A DNA stretch of 64,000 bases from Rhodococcus sp. PAMC28707 (GTDB lineage Bacteria; Actinomycetota; Actinomycetes; Mycobacteriales; Mycobacteriaceae): positions 4,305,501 to 4,369,500 of the forward strand of contig NZ_CP039253.1 in NCBI RefSeq assembly GCF_004795915.1, in the 5' to 3' direction. The translations under genes and the position numbers were made by a program. Below, one piece after another: positions 45,751 through 54,442 of the stretch (its first letter is position 1; every line of letters starts with the position of its first letter). Below the pieces are notes generated by a model, which saw only the letters and a list, made by a program, of their open reading frames with translations, was not told the origin of the DNA and did no database searches.

Positions 45751-48700
45751 GTGGCTGACTCGTTCGTTCATCTGCACAACCACACCGAGTACTCGATGCT
45801 CGACGGGGCCGCGAAGATCGCGCCGATGTTCGCCGAGGCCGGACGCTTGGGGATGACCGCGGTTGGGATGACCGACCACGGCAACATGTACGGCGCGAGC
45901 GAGTTCTACAACGAGGCCAAGAAGGCGGGCATCAAGCCGATCATCGGCATCGAGGCGTATGTCGCGCCCGAGTCGAGATTCAACAAGAAGCGTGTGCTCT
46001 GGGGCGACCGGAGTCAGAAGTCCGACGACGTGTCCGGCAGTGGCGCGTACACCCACATGACGATGGTCGCCGAGAATGCCACCGGTCTGCGCAACCTGTT
46101 CAAGTTGTCCTCGCTGGCATCCATCGAGGGCCAATTGGGCAAGTGGGCACGGATGGATGAAGAGCTCATCGCCACACATGCAGAAGGCATCATCGCCACC
46201 ACCGGGTGCCCGTCGGGTGAGGTTCAGACGCGACTTCGGCTCGGTCAGGATCGCGAGGCGATGGAGGCTGCCGCCAAGTGGCAGGAAATCTGGGGCCCGG
46301 AGAACTTCTTTGTCGAGTTGATGGACCACGGGTTGTCGATCGAGCGCCGAGTCCGCGAAGGTCTGCTCGAGATCAGCAAGAAGCTGTCGATCCCGCCCCT
46401 CGCCACGAACGACTGCCATTACGTCACGAAAGACGCAGCGGTCAATCACGAGGCGCTGCTGTGCATTCAGACGGGCAAGACTCTCAGCGATCCCACCCGC
46501 TTCAAATTCGACGGCGACGGCTACTACCTCAAGTCGGCAGCAGAAATGCGCGAACTATGGGACGACCAGGTTCCTGGCGCCTGCGACAGCACGCTTGCCA
46601 TCGCCGAGCGCGTCCAGCCTTACGACGACGTCTGGGCGCACCGTGACCGTATGCCGATCTTCCCCGTTCCCGAAGGACACACCCAGGGAACGTGGCTTCG
46701 CCACGAGGTCATGACCGGGCTCGATCGCCGTTTCCCCGACGGTCCGACCGAGGAATACCTCGCCCGGGCCGAGTACGAGATTGGCGTCATCCTCGAAATG
46801 GGGTTCCCGGCCTACTTCCTCGTCGTCGGAGACCTCATCAACCACGCAAAGGCCGTCGGCATCCGAGTAGGCCCCGGCCGTGGCTCGGCTGCAGGCTCTC
46901 TCGTGGCGTACTCGATGGGTATCACCAATATCGATCCGCTTCCGCACGGACTGTTGTTCGAGCGGTTCCTGAACCCCGAGCGCGTGTCGATGCCCGATAT
47001 CGATATCGACTTCGATGATCGCCGACGCGGTGAGATGGTCCGCTACGCAACCGAGAAGTGGGGCAGCGATCGCGTCGCTCAGGTCATCACCTTCGGAACC
47101 ATCAAGACGAAGGCCGCGATCAAGGATGCTGCGCGTGTTCAGTTCGGGCAGCCGGGGTTCGGTATCGCCGATCAGATCACCAAGGCGCTTCCACCTCCCA
47201 TCATGGCCAAGGACATCTCCGTTGCCGGGATCACCGATCCGGCGCACGAGCGGTACAAGGAAGCCACCGAAGTCCGTGCGCTCATCGATTCCAATCCTGA
47301 CGTGGCGACGATCTACAAAACGGCCAAGGGCCTCGAAGGGCTGATCCGTAACGCCGGCGTGCACGCCTGCGCGGTGATCATGTCCTCCGAGCCGCTCACC
47401 GACGCGATCCCGGTCTGGAAGCGCGCCCAGGACGGCGCGATCATCACCGGCTGGGACTACCCGTCGTGTGAGGCGATCGGCCTGCTCAAGATGGACTTCC
47501 TCGGCCTGCGAAACCTCACCGTCATCGGTGATGCAATCGAGAACATCAAGGCCAACAGAGGTATCGACATCGATCTCGATGCGTTGCCGCTCGATGATCC
47601 GGCGACGTTCGAATTGCTTTCGCGCGGTGACACTCTCGGTGTGTTCCAGCTCGACGGCAGTGCAATGCGAGACCTGCTCCGACGCATGCAGCCCACCGGA
47701 TTCGAGGACATCGTCGCAGTTCTTGCGTTGTACCGCCCGGGCCCGATGGGGATGAACTCGCACAACGATTACGCAGATCGTAAGAATGCTCGACAAGAGG
47801 TCAAGCCCATCCACGCCGAACTGGAAGAACCACTCAAGGTGATTCTCGGCGAGACCTACGGACTGGTCGTGTACCAGGAGCAGATCATGCAGTTGGCGCA
47901 GAAGGTGGCCGGGTACTCGCTCGGCCAGGCCGACCTGCTGCGTCGGGCGATGGGTAAGAAGAAGCTTTCGGAGCTGGAGAAGGCGTATGCCGGTTTCCGA
48001 CAAGGCATGCTGGACAACAGTTTTTCCGAGGCAGCTATCAAGGCGCTGTGGGATACGGTTCTGCCGTTCGCCGGATACGCGTTCAACAAGTCGCACTCCG
48101 CCGGTTACGGTCTGGTGTCCTACTGGACGGCGTATCTGAAGGCGAACTACCCCGCCGAATACATGGCAGGGCTTCTTACCAGTGTCGGCGACGACAAGGA
48201 CAAGGCAGCGCTGTATCTGGCCGACTGCCGCAAGCTCGGTATCACCGTGTTGCCCCCGGACGTCAACGAATCCGAACTCAACTTCGCCTCCGTCGGCACG
48301 GACATTCGTTTCGGTCTCGGCGCGGTGCGTAACGTCGGCACCAACGTCGTGGCCTCCATTCTTCGTGCGAGGTCGGAGAAGTCGAAGTACACCGATTTCT
48401 CCGACTATCTCCAGAAGATCGATGCGGTTGCATGTAGCAAGAAGGTCACCGAGTCGCTCATCAAGGCGGGCGCCTTCGATTCACTGGACCACCCTCGAAA
48501 AGGGTTGATGCTCATTCACGCCGACGCCATCGATGCGGTGATGGGCACCAAGAAGGCCGAGGCGATCGGGCAGTTCGACCTCTTCGGCGGCGAGGACGCC
48601 GACGAGTCGATCTCGGCGGTGTTCAACGTGCGTGTTCCGGACGAGGAGTGGGACTCGAAGCATCGGCTGGCACTCGAACGAGAAATGCTCGGTCTGTACG

Positions 48701-49287
48701 TGTCCGGTCACCCACTGTTGGGGGTCGAGCACATGTTGAATGCGCAGTCGGATACCAACATTCCGGCGATTCTCGAAGGCGATGTCAAGGACGGCACCCA
48801 GGTCACCATCGGCGGAATTCTTGCCTCGGTCAACCGGCGCGTCAACAAGAACGGCCTTACCTGGGCATCGGCGCAATTGGAAGACCTCGTCGGCGGCATC
48901 GAGGTGCTGTTCTTCCCGCAGGCGTATTCGGTCTTCGGCGCAGATGTGACCGAAGACTCCGTGGTACTGGTCAAGGGGCGAGTATCGGTGCGTGACGATC
49001 GGATTTCACTGATCGCCAACGATCTCGCGGTACCTGACCTCTCGGCTGTCGGAGTCGCGAAGCCATTGGCCGTCAGCCTCCCGACCCGTCAGTGCACGGC
49101 CGACAAAGTCGGTGCACTGAAGAAGATATTGATGTCCCATCCGGGTACTTCGGATGTGCATCTGCGTCTGGTGAGCGGAGACAAGGTGACCGCAATGAAG
49201 CTCGACGACAGTCTGCGGGTTACCCCGACGTCGGCGTTGATGGGTGACTTGAAGGCACTGTTCGGTCCTGGCTGCTTGGCAGGCTGA
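45751..49287 (+). CDS. dnaE1: DNA polymerase III alpha subunit, replicative
   Basis: Main replicative polymerase, 1178 residues. The N-terminal PHP domain, which in actinobacterial DnaE1 is the proofreading exonuclease, has [15 protein letters not shown] and MTDHGN. The polymerase palm carries [12 protein letters not shown] with two catalytic Asp residues, and [14 protein letters not shown]. The C-terminal part holds a helix-hairpin-helix and an OB fold ([18 protein letters not shown]). GTG 45751 has AGGAG nine bases upstream; ATG 45745 is too close to it. TATAAA at about 45664 may belong to its promoter. It overlaps the end of a small antisense gene. Confidence 0.96.
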   Translation: MADSFVHLHNHTEYSMLDGAAKIAPMFAEAGRLGMTAVGMTDHGNMYGASEFYNEAKKAGIKPIIGIEAYVAPESRFNKKRVLWGDRSQKSDDVSGSGAYTHMTMVAENATGLRNLFKLSSLASIEGQLGKWARMDEELIATHAEGIIATTGCPSGEVQTRLRLGQDREAMEAAAKWQEIWGPENFFVELMDHGLSIERRVREGLLEISKKLSIPPLATNDCHYVTKDAAVNHEALLCIQTGKTLSDPTRFKFDGDGYYLKSAAEMRELWDDQVPGACDSTLAIAERVQPYDDVWAHRDRMPIFPVPEGHTQGTWLRHEVMTGLDRRFPDGPTEEYLARAEYEIGVILEMGFPAYFLVVGDLINHAKAVGIRVGPGRGSAAGSLVAYSMGITNIDPLPHGLLFERFLNPERVSMPDIDIDFDDRRRGEMVRYATEKWGSDRVAQVITFGTIKTKAAIKDAARVQFGQPGFGIADQITKALPPPIMAKDISVAGITDPAHERYKEATEVRALIDSNPDVATIYKTAKGLEGLIRNAGVHACAVIMSSEPLTDAIPVWKRAQDGAIITGWDYPSCEAIGLLKMDFLGLRNLTVIGDAIENIKANRGIDIDLDALPLDDPATFELLSRGDTLGVFQLDGSAMRDLLRRMQPTGFEDIVAVLALYRPGPMGMNSHNDYADRKNARQEVKPIHAELEEPLKVILGETYGLVVYQEQIMQLAQKVAGYSLGQADLLRRAMGKKKLSELEKAYAGFRQGMLDNSFSEAAIKALWDTVLPFAGYAFNKSHSAGYGLVSYWTAYLKANYPAEYMAGLLTSVGDDKDKAALYLADCRKLGITVLPPDVNESELNFASVGTDIRFGLGAVRNVGTNVVASILRARSEKSKYTDFSDYLQKIDAVACSKKVTESLIKAGAFDSLDHPRKGLMLIHADAIDAVMGTKKAEAIGQFDLFGGEDADESISAVFNVRVPDEEWDSKHRLALEREMLGLYVSGHPLLGVEHMLNAQSDTNIPAILEGDVKDGTQVTIGGILASVNRRVNKNGLTWASAQLEDLVGGIEVLFFPQAYSVFGADVTEDSVVLVKGRVSVRDDRISLIANDLAVPDLSAVGVAKPLAVSLPTRQCTADKVGALKKILMSHPGTSDVHLRLVSGDKVTAMKLDDSLRVTPTSALMGDLKALFGPGCLAG

Positions 49288-49504
49288 CCGCTTCCGCGAG
49301 CCTCAGGGACCACCAGGCGAGGACCGTCGCGCATGCGCTGACGAGCACGGCTAACTGCAGGGAAGTAGTCAGTGCTAGTGCGCCGAGGAACACCAGAACG
49401 CCTACGGCGAGAGCTTCGAGCTTGTACACCGGCCACGATGTGCCGGCGATATCCACGGTGTGCAAGCGCGTACACGTACCGGCTGTCGTCTCGACGTGTG
49501 TCAT
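49220..49504 (-). CDS. Small two-helix membrane protein overlapping the dnaE1 end
   Basis: A 94-residue protein with two hydrophobic helices (about 29-46 and 48-64) and a Ser/Pro/Thr-rich tail. The tail is encoded antisense to the last 68 bases of dnaE1. ATG 49504 has GGAG about ten bases upstream, favouring a real gene. Family not recognised. It is divergent from the nitroreductase gene. Confidence 0.55.
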   Translation of the reverse strand: MTHVETTAGTCTRLHTVDIAGTSWPVYKLEALAVGVLVFLGALALTTSLQLAVLVSACATVLAWWSLRLAEAVSLPSSQDRTVPSSHPSTPTSG

Positions 49505-49665
49505 CTCGTTGCTCCGATCGGAGGTATCGCATCCTTGTTCAGGTTATACGTACCCAAGGTTTCGGGCTACCGAACTTCGGTGTCGGGCATTGCGGATCAT
49601 CGTGCAACCGGGAAGAAAGTCGGCACTGGTGGCATGGCGGCCCGAGTAGGTGTTGACTTGACACC

Positions 49666-50100
49666 ATGCCGTTGACAGGGGAATACGAACCGAGCACCTC
49701 CGACTGGGCCCGTAAGCAGGCCGAACTTCTCGAGGAATCGGGGGGCACGCAAGGGGCATCCATGAACGGAATGCCGGTGGTTCTGCTGACCACCAAGGGG
49801 AACAAGACGGGCAAGCTCCGTAAGACACCGTTGATGAGGGTCGAGCACGACGGTGAGTATGCCGTCGTTGCGTCATTGGGTGGAGCTCCGAAGCATCCGG
49901 TGTGGTACTACAACGTGGTGGCAGATCCGAATGTCGAATTGCAGGACGGTACGGACAAGGCCGACTACGTGGCGCGGGAAGTCACCGGCGAGGACAAAGC
50001 AGTGTGGTGGGAGCGCGCTGTTGCGGCGTATCCCGACTATGCGGATTACCAGAAGAAGACGGACCGCGAGATACCGGTCTTCGTTTTGAGCAAGACCTGA
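49666..50100 (+). CDS. Deazaflavin (F420)-dependent nitroreductase family protein (Rv1558-like)
   Basis: A 144-residue split-barrel flavin/F420-binding protein. [34 protein letters not shown] is the hallmark region of the Ddn family, with the Lys/Arg-rich strand that binds the F420 tail, followed by [19 protein letters not shown]. The family uses F420 to reduce quinones and nitroimidazoles. In M. tuberculosis Rv1558 similarly lies just before ilvA (Rv1559). ATG 49666 begins the conserved N-terminus. Confidence 0.9.
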   Translation: MPLTGEYEPSTSDWARKQAELLEESGGTQGASMNGMPVVLLTTKGNKTGKLRKTPLMRVEHDGEYAVVASLGGAPKHPVWYYNVVADPNVELQDGTDKADYVAREVTGEDKAVWWERAVAAYPDYADYQKKTDREIPVFVLSKT

Positions 50101-50182
50101 GCGGTGTCTGCGGTGGACTCGCTCCGACCGCGGCTGCCACTGTCTCGAGGGTCGAACCGTAGCAGGTCTCGTTCATCGAGAG

Positions 50183-50212
50183 TACGTCGTTCTCACGGTG
50201 CGAGACGACGTA
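50183..50212. promoter_or_regulatory. Imperfect palindrome overlapping the OYE-gene promoter, candidate operator
   Basis: TACGTCG (50183-50189) and CGACGTA (50206-50212) are exact inverted arms; inside them TCTC and GAGA extend the symmetry, with one unpaired T. The right arm shares two bases with the -10 box TATCGT at 50211-50216. No regulator gene is adjacent, so the repressor is unknown. Confidence 0.55.
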
Positions 50213-50216
50213 TCGT
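50211..50216 (+). promoter_or_regulatory. -10 box TATCGT for a leaderless OYE-family mRNA
   Basis: TATCGT is followed by six bases (CTATTT) and GTG 50223. Matches TANNNT and leaderless spacing. Confidence 0.5.
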
Positions 50217-50222
50217 CTATTT

Positions 50223-52337
50223 GTGAACCGCAACCAAACTTTCCCGCACCTGCTCGCCTCCGGGACCATCGGCCCTATGACCGTTCCGAATCGCGTCGTT
50301 CTGCCCGCAATGGACATGAACCTCAGCCACGACGGTGAAATCGAAAAGGGTGACATCGACCACTTCGTTGCTCGCTCGGCCGGTGGCACAGGGCTGATCA
50401 TCACCGGTTGCTGCGCTGTTGCCTACCCGGTGGGATGCACCAGCCGCAAGGAGCCGGGGCTCTCGGAAGACCGGTTCATCCCCGGAATCAAGGCGCTGGC
50501 CGACGCGGTGCACGCCACTGGCAGCAAGCTGTGCGTGCAGATGACACACCACGGCAAGGTGGCGCGCATCGACACCCTCGACGGCAGACCGCAGCTGGTG
50601 CCGTCCATGCCGAAGCCGCCGAGTGACATGAGTGCGATGATCGATTGCACACCCGAAGAACTGGGCAAGATGGGTGCCATCAACGAGGGCAAGAAGGCGA
50701 CCTACCACGAAGCCTCCAAGGAAGATCTGGATTGGCTGGTCCGCATGTTCGCCGAGGCTGCTGGACGGGTGAAGGCCGCGGGCGGCGACGCCGTCGAGAT
50801 TCACTGTGCCCACAACTACGTCCTCGGCGCCTTCCTGAGTCGGTACACGAATCAGCGCAGCGACGAGTACGGCGGTTCCATGGAGAATCGGGCCCGCCTG
50901 ACTTGTGAAGTTATTCGGGCGGTCAACGCGGAGGTCGGTGATTCGCTTGCCGTCATCGTGCGTCTTGCCGGTCAAGAGTACGGCGAAACCGACGGGCTGA
51001 CCGTCGACGAAGCCGTTGCGGCCGCAAAGATGTTCGAGGAGGCCGGCGCTGACGCCATCCACGTCACCGGTACCGCACTGAACGCTTTTGCGAACTTCAC
51101 CGACGGCCCCCTGCCCGACAAGGTCGGCTTTTACACCGATAATGCAACGCGAATCAAGCAGGCGATATCGATCCCCGTGATTACCGTCGGACGTATGCTC
51201 CCCGACGTCAGCGAGAAGATGATCGCGGAGGGGCGCACGGACTTCGCAGCGATGGGTCGCCAGCTGCTCGCTGATCCGGACTTGGTGAACAAGCTCGAGG
51301 CCGGAACGCCGGAGCGCGTCCGTCCCTGCATCAATTGTTATGTGTGCGTTCAGGAAAACTTCTGGGACGAGACTCCGCTTTGTGCGGTGAACCCCGCCTT
51401 GGGTAATGAAACACTGCTTCCGCTCGTGCGTACCGCTACTCCGAAGCACGTTGTCGTTGTCGGGGCAGGCCCCGGTGGGCTCGAGGTTGCTCGCGTGGCC
51501 AGCGAGCGCGGACACCGAGTTACGGTGCTGGACAAGTCCGATCGTCTCGGCGGCACACTCTGGTTCTCCAGCCTCACGACGCCGGACAATGGGCGTCTGC
51601 TGAAGTGGCTGAAAGTCGAGGTCGAGCGTTTGGGTGTCGACATCCGGTTGAATACCGAGGCCACCGTCGCTTCGATCAAGGCGTTGGATGCGGATGTGGT
51701 CGTGGTTGCCACCGGCGCAGTTCGTGATCGGCCCAGCGTTCCGGGCGGCGACTTGCCGCACGTGCACACCGGTGACACGTTGCGCGCCTTGATGACCGGT
51801 GCCGGTGACACCTCACAGGTGCCACCTTTCCTTCGGATCATGGCCAAGCTGGGCAAGCTCTCCGGCATCACCAAGAGCCCCGCTGCAATCCGCACCGTGA
51901 CACGCAAGTTCCTGCCGATGGGCAAGAACGTCGTAGTGGTCGGTGGCTCGCTCGTGGGGCTCGAGCTCGCGGAGTTCTTGGCCGAGCGTGGACGGAATGT
52001 GACGTTGCTCGAAGAAGGGCAGCAGCTCGGCGTGCCGATGGCGATGCCGCGTCGCTGGACTGCGGTTCGCCATGCGAAGGAGCACGGTGTGGTGATCCAC
52101 CGCAACGCGACGGTGGAGCGAATCACCAAGGACCACGTCGAGTTCCGAGTCGGTGACGAGACGTTGACCGCCCCGGCCGCCATGGTTGTCGTCGCTTCGG
52201 GTGTTTCGGCGCAGGCACCGCTCGCCGAAGCGCTGGCGGGTGTAGTTGCCGATGTGCAGGTTGTGGGTGACGCTGTCTCGGTCGATTACATCGAGGGTGC
52301 AATTCATACGGCCTGGAAGGTCGCCACGGCTCTGTAA
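50223..52337 (+). CDS. Old Yellow Enzyme-type NADH:flavin oxidoreductase / dienoyl-CoA reductase-like protein
   Basis: A 704-residue three-part flavoenzyme. Residues about 1-365 form the FMN TIM barrel with IHCAHNYVLGAFLS and DEYGGSMENR. A cysteine cluster follows (Cys369, 372, 375 and 387) for a 4Fe-4S centre. The C-terminal part has two nucleotide-binding folds, HVVVVGAGPGGLEVA for FAD and NVVVVGGSLVGLELAEF for NAD(P)H. The build is that of 2,4-dienoyl-CoA reductase FadH, BaiCD and related enoate reductases. The spacing CxxCxxCx11C is one residue shorter than the CxxCxxxC of FadH. Substrate unknown. GTG 50223 is set by the promoter. Confidence 0.87.
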   Translation: MNRNQTFPHLLASGTIGPMTVPNRVVLPAMDMNLSHDGEIEKGDIDHFVARSAGGTGLIITGCCAVAYPVGCTSRKEPGLSEDRFIPGIKALADAVHATGSKLCVQMTHHGKVARIDTLDGRPQLVPSMPKPPSDMSAMIDCTPEELGKMGAINEGKKATYHEASKEDLDWLVRMFAEAAGRVKAAGGDAVEIHCAHNYVLGAFLSRYTNQRSDEYGGSMENRARLTCEVIRAVNAEVGDSLAVIVRLAGQEYGETDGLTVDEAVAAAKMFEEAGADAIHVTGTALNAFANFTDGPLPDKVGFYTDNATRIKQAISIPVITVGRMLPDVSEKMIAEGRTDFAAMGRQLLADPDLVNKLEAGTPERVRPCINCYVCVQENFWDETPLCAVNPALGNETLLPLVRTATPKHVVVVGAGPGGLEVARVASERGHRVTVLDKSDRLGGTLWFSSLTTPDNGRLLKWLKVEVERLGVDIRLNTEATVASIKALDADVVVVATGAVRDRPSVPGGDLPHVHTGDTLRALMTGAGDTSQVPPFLRIMAKLGKLSGITKSPAAIRTVTRKFLPMGKNVVVVGGSLVGLELAEFLAERGRNVTLLEEGQQLGVPMAMPRRWTAVRHAKEHGVVIHRNATVERITKDHVEFRVGDETLTAPAAMVVVASGVSAQAPLAEALAGVVADVQVVGDAVSVDYIEGAIHTAWKVATAL

Positions 52338-52355
52338 GCCACAGGCTGAGCCACG

Positions 52356-52395
52356 TGCTGCGGCCGACTCCGGGTGATCGGGGTCGGCCGCAGCA
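52356..52395 (+). terminator. Stem-loop terminator after the OYE gene
   Basis: Perfect 13-bp stem with arms 52356-52368 and 52383-52395 around a 14-base loop. No T-run follows, as is common for GC-rich actinobacterial terminators. Confidence 0.65.
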
Positions 52396-52460
52396 GGTCT
52401 TCGGTGGCGCAATGCACGCCCGGTTCGAATCGGGAACTGTGCTGGTGGCAGCATGGACGA

Positions 52461-53822
52461 GTGTCCAACTCGCCTGATGTAGTCGTGTCCAACAGCCACA
52501 CGTTCGCAGTTACTGCGGACGATATCGACACGGCTGCGCGACGAATTTCGAGCGTGGTGTCCGCGACGCCGCTGCAATACTGCGAACGACTCTCTGCTGT
52601 TACCGGTGCACAGGTCTATCTCAAGCGTGAGGACCTGCAGATCGTTCGCTCGTACAAGATTCGTGGTGCCTACAATCTGATGGCGCAGCTGACCCCCGAG
52701 GAGTTGGCGGTCGGGGTAGTGACTGCCAGCGCCGGGAACCATGCGCAGGGTGTGGCATTCGCGTGTCGTTCGATGCAGGTGCACGGCCGGATCTATGTTC
52801 CTGCCAACACTCCCAAACAGAAGCGTGACCGCATCCGCGTCCATGGTGGTGAGTTCGTCGAACTGATCGTCACCGGGGACACGTTCGATGCTGCCAGTGC
52901 TTCTGCCGCGGCCGATGTCGCGCGAACAGGCGCGACGATGGTTCCACCCTTCGACGATGCGCGGACAGTAGCAGGGCAGGGAACAATCGCAGCCGAGATC
53001 ATCGAGCAGCTCGGTGCTGCTCCGGACACCGTCGTCATGCCAGTGGGTGGTGGTGGCTGTATCGCAGGCATCTCGACTTACCTGCGCGAGCGCTCCCCGG
53101 CGTCCGCATTGGTCGGGGTCGAGCCCTCCGGAGCCGCATCGATGACCGCCGCACTCGTCGCAGGTGGGCCGGTGACGCTGGCGGAGATCGATCCCTTCGT
53201 CGACGGAGCCGCAGTCCGTCGGATCGGTGACGTACCGTACGCGGCTCTGCAGAACCTGGGCGCCGAGGTTGTCTCACATGCGTCGTTGCCGCTCATGGCT
53301 ATGCCTGCTTTTCGGCCGGGAACCCTCGACTCCGGTCCGTTTCTCGTCACTCAGATCGACGAGGGGGCCATCTGCACGGCCATGCTCGATCTCTACCAGA
53401 ACGAGGGTGTGATTGCCGAGCCGGCCGGCGCATTGAGTGTTGCTGCGCTGCATCAGATTTCGGTCGCGCCCGGCAGTACTGTGGTGTGCCTGATCTCGGG
53501 TGGCAACAATGATGTGTCGCGATACGGCGAGATACTCGAACGTTCCCTCGTGCACCTCGGACTCAAGCACTACTTTCTCGTCGACTTTCCACAGGAACCA
53601 GGCGCACTTCGTCGTTTTCTCGACGACGTTCTCGGCCCGGACGACGACATCACCCTGTTCGAGTACGTGAAGCGAAACAACCGTGAGACCGGCGCGGCGT
53701 TGGTCGGCATTCAACTCGGGATGGCCGCAGGACTCAGTTCGCTTCTCGAACGTATGCGCTCGTCTCATCTGCAGGTCGAGCAGTTGGAGCCCGGAACACC
53801 TGCATATCGCTATTTGACGTGA
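52461..53822 (+). CDS. ilvA: Threonine ammonia-lyase (threonine deaminase)
   Basis: PLP enzyme converting L-threonine to 2-oxobutanoate, the first step of isoleucine synthesis. The 453-residue protein has the PLP lysine in VRSYKIRGAYN (Lys66) and the phosphate-binding loop PVGGGGCIAG. A C-terminal ACT-like regulatory domain begins near HYFLVDFPQEPGALRRFL, so feedback control by isoleucine is expected. GTG 52461 is chosen; GTG 52485 is also in frame and neither has a clear ribosome site. Its end overlaps the convergent TetR gene by 13 bases. Confidence 0.93.
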   Translation: MSNSPDVVVSNSHTFAVTADDIDTAARRISSVVSATPLQYCERLSAVTGAQVYLKREDLQIVRSYKIRGAYNLMAQLTPEELAVGVVTASAGNHAQGVAFACRSMQVHGRIYVPANTPKQKRDRIRVHGGEFVELIVTGDTFDAASASAAADVARTGATMVPPFDDARTVAGQGTIAAEIIEQLGAAPDTVVMPVGGGGCIAGISTYLRERSPASALVGVEPSGAASMTAALVAGGPVTLAEIDPFVDGAAVRRIGDVPYAALQNLGAEVVSHASLPLMAMPAFRPGTLDSGPFLVTQIDEGAICTAMLDLYQNEGVIAEPAGALSVAALHQISVAPGSTVVCLISGGNNDVSRYGEILERSLVHLGLKHYFLVDFPQEPGALRRFLDDVLGPDDDITLFEYVKRNNRETGAALVGIQLGMAAGLSSLLERMRSSHLQVEQLEPGTPAYRYLT

Positions 53823-54346
53823 TCGGATCCGAGTAACCGTTCCACGACCTGCTGGTGCAGTGCCGGGTCCACCGGCGGCAGATTCAGTAGCGCGCCCAGG
53901 TAGATGCCGTCGCCGACGAGTCGCACGATCTCGGCGTGCACTGGGTCGTCGATCTCGGACTGGAGGCTCTCGTCCCAGAGTCGCATCATGTCGATGACGG
54001 CTTGTTGTATCTCTCCAGGCTTGCCGTCGACGCTACGCAGTACGGCGAGTGTCGAACGGTAGAGGGCCGTCTCTTTGTCGGAGATCGTTCCCGGTGGTTG
54101 CAGATACCAGTGCGCGACGGTGGATCCTCCGAGTTCGGCTTCGGCTCGTTGCGTGTCCGAACGTTCGCCGAGTCTGCGCACCATGGCGGCGATCATCGCG
54201 TCTTTGGTATTGAAGTGGTAGAGCAATCCGCCCTTCGAGACCCCGGCCGATGCGGCGACACTCTCGAGTGTCACTTTCGTCGACCCCTCGTCGAGAAGCA
54301 GCGTCTCGAGGGCATCGAGTATTCGATCACGTGTGTCGGACGACAT
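53810..54346 (-). CDS. TetR family transcriptional repressor of the adjacent MFS gene
   Basis: A 178-residue TetR-type protein. The N-terminal DNA-binding helices contain the helix-turn-helix VTLESVAASAGVSKGGLLYHF (about 26-46); the remaining helical part binds an unknown ligand. ATG 54346 is preceded on the same strand by TACAGT ending seven bases upstream, a leaderless arrangement, and this -10 box lies inside operator site 1. It is divergent from an MFS exporter gene; the two 24-bp palindromes between them are the expected binding sites, making it an autorepressor and efflux repressor. Confidence 0.9.
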   Translation of the reverse strand: MSSDTRDRILDALETLLLDEGSTKVTLESVAASAGVSKGGLLYHFNTKDAMIAAMVRRLGERSDTQRAEAELGGSTVAHWYLQPPGTISDKETALYRSTLAVLRSVDGKPGEIQQAVIDMMRLWDESLQSEIDDPVHAEIVRLVGDGIYLGALLNLPPVDPALHQQVVERLLGSDHVK

Positions 54347-54353
54347 ACAGGTC

Positions 54354-54377
54354 ACTGTACCGACTGGACGGTGCACT
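54354..54377. promoter_or_regulatory. TetR operator site 1
   Basis: 24-bp imperfect palindrome related to site 2, with arms ACTGTACCGAC and GACGGTGCACT. It covers the tetR -10 box. Lies 8 bases before the tetR start codon; centre-to-centre distance to site 2 is 37 bases. Confidence 0.75.
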
Positions 54378-54390
54378 GCTACTCTGGGTA

Positions 54391-54414
54391 ACTGTACCGT
54401 CTGGACGGTCCAGT
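54391..54414. promoter_or_regulatory. TetR operator site 2
   Basis: 24-bp near-perfect palindrome with arms ACTGTACCGTC and GACGGTCCAGT (ACTGKACCGTC consensus half). It lies 28 bases before the MFS start codon and upstream of the ribosome site. Confidence 0.82.
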
Positions 54415-54442
54415 AGAAGATTGTCGAACCGAGGAGAAGGTC

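Noticed and set aside
46555..48096. 513-residue open frame antisense to dnaE1
   Set aside because: Shadow of the polymerase gene; no domain or signal recognised.
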